Of a DNA stretch of 64,000 bases, positions 45,560 through 57,383 are shown piece by piece. The notes under the pieces are model-generated. The model had not been told where the DNA came from, searched no databases, and saw nothing but the letters and a program-made list of their open reading frames with translations. The stretch is from Laetiporus sulphureus 93-53. Taxonomy: Eukaryota; Basidiomycota; Agaricomycetes; Polyporales; Laetiporaceae. A program made the position numbers and the translations under genes. Positions within the stretch are counted from its first letter, which is position 1. Every line of letters begins with the position of its first letter. The DNA lies in the NCBI RefSeq assembly GCF_001632365.1, contig NW_024468521.1, positions 328,558 through 392,557 of the forward strand, written 5' to 3'.

Positions 45560-47250
45560 TTAGTAAAACTCCACCAAACGAGTGACAGTCGCCGCCTCAG
45601 TATCCGCTTGCATAAATTCCTCAAGGAGCTGAAAGCAAGCACCTATCAGCATTCTAGTACCCACAGAAATTTCCACAACACCTACCTCATTTACAGCGAT
45701 GTACCTTTCAACGAACACTGCGCCCAATGCCTCACCAAGATAGCTGTCACCAGCGAGCAACTTCCGCGCGTCCCCAATCGTCCGCGGCAGCCGCCCCGGG
45801 TTCACAAGGCCCACCGCAGCCCTCTGCTCCCGATTCATCTCCGCCGCCGGAACCTGGCAATCGCCTATCGTCAGCGCGTGTCCCTCCAGTACACCACGCA
45901 CGCCCGCCGCCAACACGCCTGCAAGGACCAAGTACGGGCTCGCGGTGCCGTCGACGGTCTTGAGCTCGAAGTGGTGCGCGCCGCGTGGCCCGCAGAGCCG
46001 TACGGGAACCTCCTTGTTGTCCGTGCCCCAACAGGCGTACGTCCCCCCAGACCAGATGCCGTCGAGCACGCGCGCGTAGGACGCGGAGGTCGGGAGGGTG
46101 AGGGCGCAGAGTGCTGGGAGGTGGGTGAGGAGCGATTGGACGAATGAGCGTTCCGTAGGTGTCAGCGTGGGCGCGAGGGAGGCGTCGGATCGTTTGGATC
46201 CTGCCTTGTCGGCAGAACCGCCATGGAGGGAGAGGTGCAAATGTGTGCCGCTGCCACCTTACAATGCGTGATACCTTTTAGCTGCATTGGTGTGCAGAGG
46301 ATTGCGAGTACGTACAGTCATCTGAATGCAGTCTTGGCGCGAATGTTGCACGCAGGCCGTGCTTGCTTGCTACATTGCGGATTGTTTCGCGAGTATGCAC
46401 GATCGCATCCGCAGCTTCGAGAGGAGGAAGGGGACCAGTGACGACCTCATACTGCGACGAGCGCATGATCAGTTCCATTCGACGTAACTGTTTGGACAGC
46501 ACTATGTAGAGGTATAACGTGCACGCGTACCTGTCCGGGGGCAGACTCCGCATGATACATCTGCAGCTCAATTCCAGCTTCCAACAGATCCTCCGCTATC
46601 TCTTCCAGCACCGCATTTTCAACCGAGCCTGAGGGTGACTTTGCGGAACACGACCAGCCTGCGTTATTGACTGCCACGGGTTCGGGTGACGTTGCAGACA
46701 GGAGAATGAACTCGGACTCGAATCCCGCCAAGAAAGACAGTCCTGCCTTTTCCTGAGCATCACTGTCGAGGAAGGTCAATACGAATGCTACGTTGTGAGC
46801 AATGGCGAACACGTACTCGACGATCCTTTTGAGAAGGGCGCGCGGACAGAGCTCGGATGCAAAGCTGCCCGTGGGTGAGGGCATCTTCTCCTGGAACCAG
46901 CCCATCACAACTGCATGTCCTGGCGCATAGGGACACACTCGGAAGCTGCTCAAGTCAGGGACGTACAGATGTTCACCCGAGCCTGAGAACCCCCTTGCGG
47001 CTGCGGTCCCAACGAGGCCCAGCGTCACATGCGCAAGGCCCACAGCTGGGCGAGGCGTCGTGTATAGCTTTTTGAAGTATGAGACAGGGAGCACGCGAAA
47101 GCGAACGGTGTTGGTCAAGTCGACCCACTGGATCCGAACAAACTTGATGCCGAGCCGCTGGAGAGGCAAGTCGTCGACAGATGCATACGATGAGCTGCCC
47201 GTCGGCGTGGGCTTGTACACAACGCCGTAGTCTTCGGTTGTCGCCGACAT
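45560..47250 (-). CDS. Glutamine-synthetase-like ligase (FluG C-terminal / GSIII-like type)
   Basis: The start gives MSATTEDYGVVYKP, then a beta-grasp half (GIKFVRIQWVDLTNTVRFRV, LPVSYFKKLY). The catalytic half has LAGFESEFILLS (E-x-E metal ligands), QMYHAESAPGQ|YEVVTGPLPP, GSGTHLHLSLHGG (the H-x-H ATP-site region), NKEVPVRLCGPRGAHHFELK and TVDGTASPYLVLAGVLAAGV, then NPGRLPRTIGDARKLL. This order is the GS catalytic fold, but spacing and sequence differ from primary fungal glutamine synthetase (GSII). It groups better with the FluG-like GS domain or gamma-glutamyl-polyamine-type ligases. The amine substrate cannot be deduced. Three or four introns interrupt it; the last short exon encodes LLEEFMQADTEAATVTRLVE. 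No amidohydrolase domain of full FluG is attached. Confidence 0.88.
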
Positions 47251-48113
47251 GGCTGCGAGATAATGAGTGACGAGAGCGGGAACGATAAGCGGACATGCGG
47301 CTATTTGATGGGCTGCTGGCGATGCGCTGATGGGCGGCTCACACCCGTGGATATGACTGAGCAGTGTCGAGCCTGTATAGCTATAGTATAGCTAGACGTC
47401 TAGTGCGGACCGCGCGAGTACTGGACGTCGTGGTGAACGTTGGTGGCGAACTGAACAAAGGCCGCGACGGTGATGAGCGCCAGTTCTCAGGCTTCGTCGG
47501 GACTACGTTAATGTCTAAACATGAGCAGACAGTGTTCTAACAGAGAGACGAGGAGCGAGCAGCCAATGCAGTAAGGCATTCAATTATCACTTTTATCTTC
47601 ATTATGCCACACGTTGGCCAAGCAGGTCTCCAGTCTCGGTGAGCGGGAAAGCTCAACGTTCAACGTACACCCCAGACATTGGGCTTGTATCTGCTTGCAT
47701 GTGTTCTCATGAAAGACTCTCAGTTTGCTTCCCTTATACTAGCAATCAATTGAAAGTTGAAGCGAATGTACCTCAAAAAGAGCGTCACATACCGTGTCCG
47801 GGCATCGAAGAGTAACTCGCTCTGCTTTATTCATTCGAGGAAACATCACCAATAATATCGTTAAACCTCCTGTCGACATATTCCCAAAGCTTATCTGCAA
47901 CTTTCAGTGATGAAGTTTTTCGCCGAACTGCACGCACTGGCAGCAGCACCGCTTTGATGGTCGCGTCGCGTGCTACTTAGACGCGCTTGTGGCGTCGTAT
48001 TTCCTCTCACGTGATATACATCATTACCATCCCGGGCCTGTGGCCCCCCCGCTTATTGCCAGCAGCTCTCAGCAGCCACCATCTACATCATCTAGCCCGA
48101 GATCCCTGTGTTC
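47251..48113. other. Divergent intergenic region, GS-like / Asterix
   Basis: About 860 bp between the starts of two divergent genes. It contains small frames only; a 60-codon frame overlapping the Asterix start (47989-48171) is in a different frame and is probably chance. Promoter elements for both genes are expected here but none stands out. Confidence 0.4.
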
Positions 48114-48704
48114 ATGTCGACAAGTACTGCAGGAGATGATCCAAGGGATCCCACTGCAGAGGTCCCCCTGACATTCCCTGAAACATGGCAAACGGACTCT
48201 GTAGGTTCGTCGCAGCGGCCTGATTGACATCCAGACGGTTACTTCGAAGCACGATGCTGACATGCACTTATAGATAGCTTCAATGCAACAAGTGAGTTTG
48301 AGAGCTCAATGACTTGCCAGCAAAGACTTAGCAGCTTCCAGTCATGTTCGCCACTGGCCTCATTATGGTCACTCGTAACAGGTGAGTACACGTACAACAT
48401 CCATGGTAGAGCTACGTCTCACATATGACTATGATTGTCCTTGTTCTAGGTTCCTCGCGTGGCCGGCGGTTATCCTCTCATTCAATAGTATGATCAACCA
48501 GCACCCTCTACGCACGAAAGAGGGCGGAGCCAGTCCGATCACGTCTCTTCTGTGAGTAGCATTATCTCTACTTCTACGGACACGCAGCAACTTATTGACG
48601 GGTCAAACAGTGTCGCCTTCTCCGCATTGCTCACTTGCTATCTGCCCATGGTGCTCATTGGGCCAGGGAAACGAGAAACGCAGACACCATTACCTGTCAC
48701 GTAG
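48114..48704 (+). CDS. PAT complex subunit Asterix (WDR83OS / UPF0139 family)
   Basis: This small ER membrane protein acts with CCDC47 in animals as an intramembrane chaperone for multipass proteins. The start MSTSTAGDDPRDPTAEVPLT is followed by FPETWQTDS|IASMQQ and, after short introns, LPVMFATGLIMVTRNR|FLAW, PAVILSFNSMINQHPLRTKE, GGASPITSLL|VAFSALLTCY and LPMVLIGPG, ending in TAG at 48702-48704. Total length is about 120 residues with three hydrophobic segments. The NR-x-L-x-WPA, INQHPLR and L-TSLL pattern is the Asterix family signature, and family proteins are of similar size. Four introns split this tiny gene into pieces too short for simple ORF calling. Confidence 0.88.
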
Positions 48705-48853
48705 TATCACGGTCTGTGGCCGTAAGAATGTACGCACGGAGGTATCCAGCCCGTCGAGGACAAGCAGCACTTGACGGCTACTTCTTCAACAAGTATTGCA
48801 GCCACCATACAGGTGTACCGGAAATTTGCATGCGCCGTAGAGTAGGGAAAAGC

Positions 48854-49561
48854 TCAAGCCCCCGGTAGCGCGAACGGATCATCATCCATCGTTTCATCCA
48901 TGAGTCCACCACCTAATAATGCGTCCCCGGCCTGCAACTGAGACAAATCCTGCGCACCCTCAAATGGCTCCCCGTCCGGGCCCATCCCTGACATATCCAG
49001 TGATATGCCATCCCCAAGATCATCGGTCACGACCGCAGAGTCCAACGCGACTCCAGATGGTTGCATTGGCTCGTTTATGCTGTCCGGCAACGGGGTTGGC
49101 GATGATGGTCGGAATGATATCGAGAGCGGATGTGGTTTTGGTGTATCTGGTTTCGATTCTATCTCCTTGCCTTCGGCTGCTGGTTCGGAGACGTCGCGCG
49201 AGATGGGGGTTGTCTCTGGGGCGACCGATGTGTTTGCCTCGTCTTGGTCCATCTCTTCATCGCCGTCGACAACTTCGACGTCGTCTGCATCGGGCAAGGG
49301 TGCTAGTGGTTGATCTGTCTCTTCTTCGTCACTGAATTGCTATGACCAATCAATATAGGATGACCTGGAATACGAGCGAAGAGTATGCCACACCTGTATC
49401 TTGTCCGTCCTTACCCACTTGTAGACTTTGAGCGTCGAACCCGGAGCTGCGTTATCCGGGATAGTCCATACTTTCTCCCAGCATGGTACGGGTTGCATCA
49501 GTTGCCGTCTCGATGCCTCTGAGGCAGACGTGCTGAAGCCTACTCTACGCCTGGTAGACAT
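48854..49561 (-). CDS. BCL7-motif protein (possible chromatin-remodelling subunit)
   Basis: Two exons (49394-49561 and 48854-49339) join in frame to 217 residues. The N-terminus has RRQLMQPVPCWEKVWTIPDN followed by LKVYKWVRTDK. The WEK-x-W ... L-[KR]-[VI]-[YF]-KWV pattern matches the conserved N-terminal motif of animal BCL7 proteins, accessory subunits of SWI/SNF remodelers. The rest is acidic and disordered (DADDVEVVDGDEEMDQDEAN), ending DDDPFALPGA. The assignment rests on one motif, so the SWI/SNF role is an inference. The gene is head-to-head with MED7 across 230 bp, so the two share a promoter region. Confidence 0.65.
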
Positions 49562-49791
49562 TTTATGATAGAGGCTCAATGAACACGGGTTCGATGCAGG
49601 AGAGTGAGTGAGAGTGAGAAGCGAAGGCTGAGAGAGGAGCGCGTACAGAATTATGGGCGCTTGTCCCCGCGTCTGGTAGGCGGCGTCTAATTGTTGAACC
49701 AGAGCATTGATGGTCGACGAGGCTGCTTGTCCGCGACGCCCACTCTTTCCCTCCACCAGCTTCCTACAGCTGATGCAGCCGATACGAAAAG
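49562..49791. promoter_or_regulatory. Bidirectional promoter, BCL7-like gene / MED7
   Basis: Only 230 bp separate the two start codons, so both core promoters must overlap or abut here unless leaders are spliced. There is no convincing TATA box. The arrangement pairs two likely RNA polymerase II regulatory proteins. Confidence 0.55.
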
Positions 49792-50825
49792 ATGGAAGAG
49801 GAGGAGGCTGAGCTCCGCAACCCGTTCCCATCGCCGCCCTCGCACTACACGAAATACACGACGCACAACCTCTACCTCCTCGAGCTGCTTCGCGAGCGTG
49901 CGGGCAGCGTGGACCTCTCGACGGTGAACCAGTATGAGCTACTCTCAGGTCAGATGGACGTTCCAGAGTGGCCGCTTGTGCAGCTGGAGAAGCCGCGGGT
50001 TGACTGGATAGTGGAGGACGGGCATTATACGGTGTTTGGTGAAAACTGGCCGGTGAGTCGAGATGGGCTTGCGTAAACGCCACATGGGAATTTACGAGAG
50101 CACAATTGGCAGATCAAAGAGGGAATACCATCCCTGGCTGAGCTAGGAGGTCACCAGCTATATCCAGCTGATCCGAGTGTTGGTCGGTAGCCATTTGATT
50201 ATGTACGACTTTCGGTGTTGCTCACTTGTCTTGCTCAGACCGCAGACCTGCATTGAGATCTATACTGAGGTCCATGTTGGTCACATATTCTCACTTACTC
50301 GATGCCCTTCTCGCGCCGCCTCCGACTGCACCTTCGACCGGCCCGCCGGAATGGGAGCAGCAGACAGAATGGATCAATGTTCTCGCGCAGAACGTCATGG
50401 CGGCGGCAAACGACTTGCGGCCCGTGCAGGTGAGCGTTTGACTCATTTTGCACGCGTCGCTATTGAGAAAGGCACGGCTATTCTTAGGCCAGGGGCAACC
50501 TAGAGCTCATGATGAGACGGCAACTCGAGCTGCGAAAAGAGGAGACGAAGGCAATCCATGCGTGCGCTGCCTTCCCATGCATTCTATCGCGTCCTGCTGA
50601 GCCCTTCCTATAGAAAGTGTGACACCCTGGAAGCTAAACTGGCGGATATGCGCGCAGAAATCCAGCGGTTGCCCCATGCATCAAGGGGCTCTTCGAGGAA
50701 GCCTGTGATGTTCCAGGTGAGCTGTCATATGAACGATACGTTGTTTGATGCTGAGCGCGTGGAAGGCCGGCGGTGGTGATAAGATCTCAAATGAGGACGT
50801 CCTACGTTGGGCAGAGGAAATTTGA
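49792..50825 (+). CDS. MED7: Mediator complex subunit 7 (MED7)
   Basis: MED7 is an essential part of the Mediator middle module, which connects activators to RNA polymerase II. The start gives MEEEEAELRNPFPSPPSHYT, the conserved proline-rich beginning, then KYTTHNLYLLELLRER, DGHYTVFGENWP|IKEGIPS and GGHQLYPADPSV|DRRPALRS, then ILRSMLVTYSHLLDALLAPP. WINVLAQNVMAAANDLRPVQ|A is followed by RGNLELMMRRQLELRKEET and a coiled coil (AKCDTLEAKLADMRAEIQRL). The last exon reads DKISNEDVLRWAEEI to TGA at 50823-50825. The N-DLRP-[VH]-QAR-x-x-L motif is diagnostic. Five short introns are inferred from consensus splice sites. Confidence 0.9.
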
Positions 50826-52247
50826 CTGTGTCCTGCCACGCTTTGGTTCACATGAAACAACAGGGCACTCGTTGCGAGTTACAATGTATAGTAGCGTCCT
50901 CAAGTGCGCCGAGCCAGGATGCAGGTGCTAATAATCTCGACGATCTGCAGCTAAAACGGTGTCGTAAGGTATTCTTCGGGATCTCAAGTGACCTAGGACT
51001 TACGGCAGCTACATCACAATTATAATTGACTCGTGTGTCTTCAATTATATGGTTACCTATACTTGCGTGAATGGCCTACCACGTGCGACAAATATAGCTA
51101 CGTGCACGCGCAACTGTCCGTATATCTGTAAGTTCCGTCCGCCGAAATCACGTATTCGCGTCACTCACGCGTTCAAACGTAAAAAGATTGCATAAGATTG
51201 CTTCGTGAGCAAGGTGTATGCGCAACAAAAACATATATCTCCGCTCTGATACACATTCTAAGCATGCAACGATGTGCACGGAGCAGAGCCGTCTTCGCGA
51301 GCTGATACTATATGCTACGGCAGGCGTTGTGGAGCTGTCTGCTGTCACCGCTCGCGCCACTGATGCTTCCTTTCAGACGATCAGGCACACCATCCCCACG
51401 CCGCTTCTCATCGGCTGCCTTCCGCCGCACGTACAATATTAAGTTGGAGGCCTCTGTCAGATTCATCGTTGGGGAGATATTTGAAATCATCTGGACCGAC
51501 TTCGCGACTGAGCGTTGATGTTGAAAAGTCCTGACGTTCACGAAACAAGCACCCACGGAGCGATCAATGTCCTACGAGACGAAAAGCTATATTGCATACG
51601 TGAGCACTGATGAGTCTCAATTGATGTACAAAATTAGTGCCTAGAAAAACCGCGTGGACGCATGGAGGAGATAAAAATAGCGAAATACATAGCAGTTCAG
51701 GTGAGATAATGCCGTTATCTCTTAGCCTTGCTCTCACTGTAGAGCTACTGGAAGCCGAGTGTCGTATCATGAAAGTCTATCGAACGCAGTGTCTGGCAAA
51801 AGACTGTTTGTGATGATGCGATTTGTATCGGTGGCAGTTCAATGCTGAATTTGACGGTTCGTTTTTTGGAGTCTCTGAAAGGCACTCAGGTACTGATGCT
51901 CGGCCCACAGGACATGTGAGGATGTGCGTCATTGAACTGTGTGACTCCGGTCTTCCAGGTGCGAACGACCGCTCGCTTCCATTCTTATCGCTCGCTTAAC
52001 GACTGTGATAAGCCATTATAGATTTTCATGCACAGGGACATCGTGCCTGCAGCATCTGTGCGCGCGGTACTTACCGGCCTGCAGCAGGCGCACGGCGGAC
52101 TTCCTGCGTCTTCCGAGCTTCTTGCTGTTCAGTCATCGCGGGTATCATATGCCCTTAGTCACGACGAGATTCATGCATCCTCAGGTATAAAGAGAGCACG
52201 GCGGCCCTCTTTTTTCCTCCAAAGCGCACTACTGACCTCCGTATACC
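50826..52247. other. Intergenic region without a supported gene
   Basis: About 1.4 kb. Frames of 60-82 codons occur on both strands around 51,150-51,770 but overlap and resemble nothing known. The last 100 bp form the promoter of the first polyporopepsin gene. No RNA gene or repeat is recognised. Confidence 0.45.
52196..52201 (+). promoter_or_regulatory. TATA box of polyporopepsin-type protease A
   Basis: TATAAA lies 47-52 bp before the ATG at 52248 in a GC-richer context, the expected position for a strongly expressed secreted enzyme with a short leader. Confidence 0.65.
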
Positions 52248-53980
52248 ATGCTCGTCAGCCTATTTCTGGTGTTCTTCGGTGCTATCGCGGCGACGGCCAA
52301 CCCCGCCCGTCGCGATAAGTCGCCCATCAGTATTCCATTCACCAGGAAGTTCAATGCCACGGGAGGTGCCACCCTGAAGCAGATGGACCGGGCAAGAATC
52401 GCACATTTCAAGGCTGGGTGCGGCAGCGGAACAGCCTGCGACATCAAGACTGCCGCGAGCACGCTGTTCGATGTCGACGCCACGAATGGAGCCGTGCAGT
52501 ACACTGCCAGCGTACGTAGTCAAGGTGTTCATGGACCCTCGTGGCATAACTGACCATCCTGTAACCCAGGTTGGCGTTGGGGATCCTGCGACTGATTGTG
52601 AGCATTTTTGTCAACGATCCATCTGACGAACACAACTTTATAGTGAAAGTGATTAGATACTTTGATCATTGACACTGGCAGCTCCAACACTTGGGTTGGT
52701 GCGGGTCAGTCGTATGTAGTGACTAGTACGTCTGAAGACACCGGCGAGAGTGTCTCCGTCACGTATGGTTCTGGATATTTCGAGGGTAAGTCATCGAATC
52801 ATATGCGGGAATATCACCCCTAATTGTTATATAGGTGAGGAGTACCTTGATACTGTCACCCTCGCATCTGGATACGCCATTACTCAGCAATCAATTGGTG
52901 TTGCATCATACGCTGAGGGATTCTCTGGTGTTGATGGTATTCTGGGGTAAGTCATTTTTGAAATTTCCAGTTAGCCATGAAAGTTCATGTGTGCAATGTA
53001 GTCTTGGTCCTGAAGACCTCACCTGCGGTATGTGTATTTAATACTGGCCGTACTTTGCAGCTGATCTTGGATTCAGGCACCTTGAGCGATGAAAATGAAT
53101 GCATTGCAACTGTCACTCAGAATGCGTACTCGCAGGGTCTCATTGACGTCGAGGAGATCGGCGTCTCCTTCGAGCCTACCACCTCCGACTCGGATACCAA
53201 CGGTGTCATCACCTTTGGTGGCGTTGACTCGAGCCTGTACACCGGAGACATCACATACATGTTCGTAGCTGAACGACGATAGGACCTGCTGAGCCTCAAG
53301 CTGATTGCATCAATTGTAGAGACATCACTTCAAGCTCTCCAGCCAGCGAGTACGTCGGCATTGACCAGTCGATCCAGTACGGATCCGAGACAATCATGTC
53401 CTCCGCTGCTGGAATCGCTGACACTGGCACTACCCTGATCTACCTCCCGAGCTGTACGTGTAGCATCTATACGTCCTAGCGGCATCGTTTAAGGTCGGCT
53501 GATGCGATCGCTTTCCAGCTGCCTACAACAAGTATGTCGACTACACCGGCGCGACTTACGACGACAATACCGGTCTGCTGAAGATCAGCTCGTCTGACTA
53601 TGATAGCCTTGACAGTGTATACTTTGTTATTGGCGGGGTAAGCTCTTTACTCAATGACCTTGATGAGAGCTGACGTGCAACTCGTCCGCAGACGTCTTTT
53701 GAATTCACGGCGAATGCTCAGATTTGGCCTCGCTCTGTAAGTAGGCGCTCAACTAGTCTGCCTTGTACCGTCCTAACAATTCATGTAGCTGAACACCTAC
53801 ATTGGCGGCGATTCCGATTCAATCTACCTCGTCATAAACGACATGGGCGATGATGCCGAAGAAGGGCTCGAGTTCATTGACGGCATGACCTTCCTTGAGC
53901 GGTTCTACTTCGTGTACAATTCGGGAAGCAGCACAGTCGGTTTCGCGACAACCGACTACACGGATGCTACCACCAACTGA
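52248..53980 (+). CDS. Secreted aspartic protease A1, polyporopepsin type (copy A)
   Basis: This pepsin-fold acid endopeptidase has the signal peptide MLVSLFLVFFGAIAATA, then a propeptide (KSPISIPFTRKFNATGG) and the mature enzyme. The first active-site motif is LIIDTGSSNTWVGAG, the flap follows in VSVTYGSGYFEG, and the second active-site motif is GIADTGTTLIYLPSS. Other blocks are GFSGVDGILGLGPEDLTC, GVSFEPTTSDSDTNGVITFG, TANAQIWPRSLNTYIGG and the terminal MTFLERFYFVYNSGSSTVGF. These match the polyporopepsin enzyme of polypore fungi closely in order and wording. About nine short introns are needed. It stops at 53978-53980. A near-identical gene follows 1.2 kb downstream on the same strand. Confidence 0.94.
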
Positions 53981-55187
53981 GATGAGAACAGGATGATCCC
54001 TTGAATGCAATGGGGATCGTGAGGGTTTGTGCAAAGCTTGCATTGCGAAATGAGAAGGGTAAATCAAAAGGGAATCACTTTGTATTGGCTGTCGCGCACA
54101 TCTGATAGCATTTTTATACATCTTGTCCCTCATTTTCTAGCATGGTGCACATTGTCCCGGGAACAATTTTTGTGCGTACCTTTTACATTTATCTGTCGAG
54201 CGCAAACCTGTCCATTGCGGGAACCAAACTCATTATCCAGGCTATCAGATGCATGACCGTGTGCAGTAAGTGTAAGTTGTCATTACGCAGCTATGCGTGC
54301 AGGTCTCGTGAGCGAGATAAAAGGACTGCCATGCGTGGCTTCACAACCTTATCTAGGTCTCGACTTCGGCGGTAAGTGATCAACATGCCGTGAATGTATT
54401 CTCCCAATCCATGCATCGCGTCTCTAATGGCTGCATTGCAGGCATGTCAAATGTCCTCTTTGGGACTAGATTGATAGCTTGGATTTCGCAGCTGAGAGCT
54501 TTACGCTCCATTACCGTTTCTTCTGCCTCTGCGTTGTTTAAAGCACCTTCACTCGAGCTCGAGTGCGATTTCGGGGTGATCTCGCCTGTGCTGAGAAGCA
54601 GAGTTTCGGACCGCACGAGGCTCGGATGCGAAAACCGAAAGCTATCAGGCAGATCCCACCGTCTTTCACTCAATGAATTAGGGATCTCACTGTTTCACAA
54701 GGATTCACAAGACCAGACTTTACTTGTGTCGTCGAGTTCCTTTTGTGGTGAGTACCTCGTGATTCGTGCCAATCTGAAATTGAAATCATATACACCACGC
54801 AATATCAGGAGGCCTGCTGATACTCTGGGCGTGTTATGGTGGTGTGGAAATTACATGTGTCATCGCCCTCAGACCTTGACGTCTACTCCTTGCAACGTCT
54901 TGCGTGGTTCATTTCCGCCATCCCTTCCATCTCTTGAGAACTTATCTTTCTCAGGGCGACAGCAGATAGGAACTGATTGAGCTGGATCAAACTCCGTATA
55001 TATGCCGCTGGTACTTGGCACGCTGCTTCCGAGCCGTTACATCACTCGACTTCTCTGCCATGCCCCTCCGTCACTCGAGCGATATTCCGCCGAAGACGAA
55101 GTCGTCGCACACACGACGGAGCTATATAATGCTTGGGTCTGCTCCACACCTCTTCCCGCCCAAGTGTGATACCGGCACCCATCTATC
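53981..55187. other. Spacer between the two protease genes
   Basis: About 1.2 kb. A 196-codon plus-strand frame (54390-54980) and an antisense 97-codon frame overlap each other. Neither resembles a known family, and I could not extend either by splicing, so I do not call a gene. The right end carries the promoter of copy B. Confidence 0.45.
55123..55129 (+). promoter_or_regulatory. TATA box of polyporopepsin-type protease B
   Basis: TATATAA lies 59-65 bp before the ATG at 55188, a similar distance to the TATA box of copy A. Confidence 0.65.
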
Positions 55188-56899
55188 ATGCTCGCTCGCT
55201 TCTCTCTAATTCTATTTGGTGTCCTGGCGGTGGCAGCTAATCCCACCCGCCGGGACAAGTCTCCCATCTCGATACCATTTACCAGGAAGTTCAACCTCAC
55301 AGGCGGTGTTACGCTGAAGCAACTAGATAAGGCGAGAATCGCTTACATGAAATGCGGGTGCGGCATGTCCTGTGATGCAGTGACGACTGCGGCACAGACA
55401 CTATTCGACGTCTCGGCCACGAATGGAGCAGTCGAATATACTGCGACGGTAAGTCGTCTGTGTCATGCTACAATCTACGACTCATACTGTTGTGCTCGTA
55501 GATCGGCGTCGGCGATCCTGCCACGTATTGTGAGCATTCTCGTACATAGTATTGTCCGGCAACCAACATACGTTGCTAGACAGCCTTATCGTTGACACCG
55601 GTAGTTCCAACACTTGGGTTGGCGCCGACCAGGCTTATGTGGCCACTAGCTCATCTCAGTCCACCGGTGAGACTGTCTCGGTCACCTATGGTTCGGGAAG
55701 CTTCTCTGGTAAGTGTATTCTTTCGTATCAATTTATTGCTAGCTGATGCTGTCAATAGGCAATGAGTACCTGGACACGGTCACGCTTACTTCTGGATACG
55801 CCGTCACGAATCAGTCTATTGGAGTCGCAACTGAGAGTCAGGGCTTCTCTGGTGTCGATGGGATCTTGGGGTATGTAGACATCGACTGATATCTGGCATT
55901 TCGATGCTCATTTATATCATAGTCTTGGTCCCGAAGACCTCACATGCGGTATGTGCTAAGGTGCGGATGCCAATGCAGCCGTTCACATCTAATTTAGGAA
56001 CTCTGAGTAACGAGGACGAGTGCATTGCCACCGTCACCCAGAATGCCTATACACAAGGCCTCATTGGCGTAGAAGAAATTGGCATCTCCTTTGAGCCTAC
56101 TACGTCCACGTCAGATACCAACGGAGAGATCACCTTCGGAGGTGTCGACACCAGCAAGTACGCAGGCGACATAACCTACACGTACGTCCCGCATATGATG
56201 GAGAGTGCTTGAAGACTGGCTGATAGGTATTGCTCTACATCAGGCCGATAACGTCGACGTACCCTGCTAGCTACTACGTTGGCGTCGATCAAACCATCTC
56301 TTATGGCTCAGAGACACTCATGTCCTCTGAAGCTGGTATTGCTGATACTGGAACTACTCTCATTTACATACCGAGCTGTAAATCGCTTTTAACGGCTCTG
56401 TCCTGGATAGCTGGCTTACCTCGAGTGCTCAGCGGCTTATGAGAAATATGTCAGCTACACCGGAGCGACATACGACGATAACACTGGCCTCCTCAAGATT
56501 AGCTCGGAGGGATACGACAAGCTCGATAGTGTCTACTTCACCATTGGTGGGGTATGTCTTGTCCCTTCCCAGAGCGTTGAGCAATTTTCATTAACATCTT
56601 GTCGTCAGACATCATTCGAGCTCACAGCCAATGCCCAAATCTGGCCCCGTTCAGTAAGTGGTGATGATCAAGGTCTTTGATGGATGGACTTATTCCCGTG
56701 CGATTAGCTGAACACGTACATCGGCGGTGACGCCGACTCGATTTACCTTGTCATCAGTGACCTAGGTGACGATGCTGAAACTGGCTTCGAGTTCATCAAC
56801 GGCATGACCTTCCTCGAGCGATTCTACTTCGTATACAACTCAGGCAGCAGCGAGGTCGGTTTCGCGACGACGGAGTACACGACTGCTACCACAAACTAG
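55188..56899 (+). CDS. Secreted aspartic protease A1, polyporopepsin type (copy B)
   Basis: This gene has the same architecture as the gene at 52248. It begins with signal MLARFSLILFGVLAVAA and propeptide KSPISIPFTRKFNLTGG, then LIVDTGSSNTWVGADQ, VSVTYGSGSFSGNEY, GFSGVDGILGLGPEDLTC, GISFEPTTSTSDTNGEITFG and GIADTGTTLIYIPSS. It ends with TANAQIWPRSLNTYIGG and MTFLERFYFVYNSGSSEVGF, stopping at 56897-56899. Both catalytic Asp motifs and the flap Tyr are present. Intron positions correspond to those of copy A wherever I could align them, including the intron splitting the Tyr codon just before the first DTG. The two genes are a recent tandem duplication. Differences cluster in surface loops and the spacer regions. 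Confidence 0.94.
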
Positions 56900-57383
56900 T
56901 CGGGAGACCGAATTGGATCTGGTTTAATGCTCGCGTGACAGGCGGTGGCCCGGCCTGGAGGAGTGCTTTGACGGACATTGAGGACGGGTTGAGTGACTCG
57001 TTTGTTACTGACTTTGTTCTGATCCATGAATCGGAAATGACATTGTCATGATACTCGACTTTTGCACTCTTTCTTGCATAAAGCATCAAAGCGCGCTAAT
57101 TTGTCGAATATCACAAAGAAGGTCCTGAGGAGCACTGTCTCCACTGCAAAGATTTTCCTCACCCACGTTTCCTCGGGTCTCCGCAAGGACGTCCGCACTC
57201 CGTGCAGCACCCATTCAGAGCGAAAGCGAGAGATGAACTCGACTCACTCAAGGCGGCCGCACCCACGCTATACACATGCTATGCAACCTACATACCACAA
57301 ATGGGTGCTCTTCTGCGAAAGCCCCACTATGTAGTCCGTTAACGTCCCCACTTATCCACAGTTCATGCGCTCGCAACAGCACT
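56900..57383. other. Convergent 3' intergenic region, protease B / MCU
   Basis: About 480 bp between convergent stop codons. No convincing gene or repeat; it should hold both polyadenylation regions. Confidence 0.4.

Noticed and set aside
54390..54980. 196-codon plus-strand frame between the proteases
   Set aside because: No known family and no splice extension, with an overlapping antisense frame; it was left as a note on the spacer.
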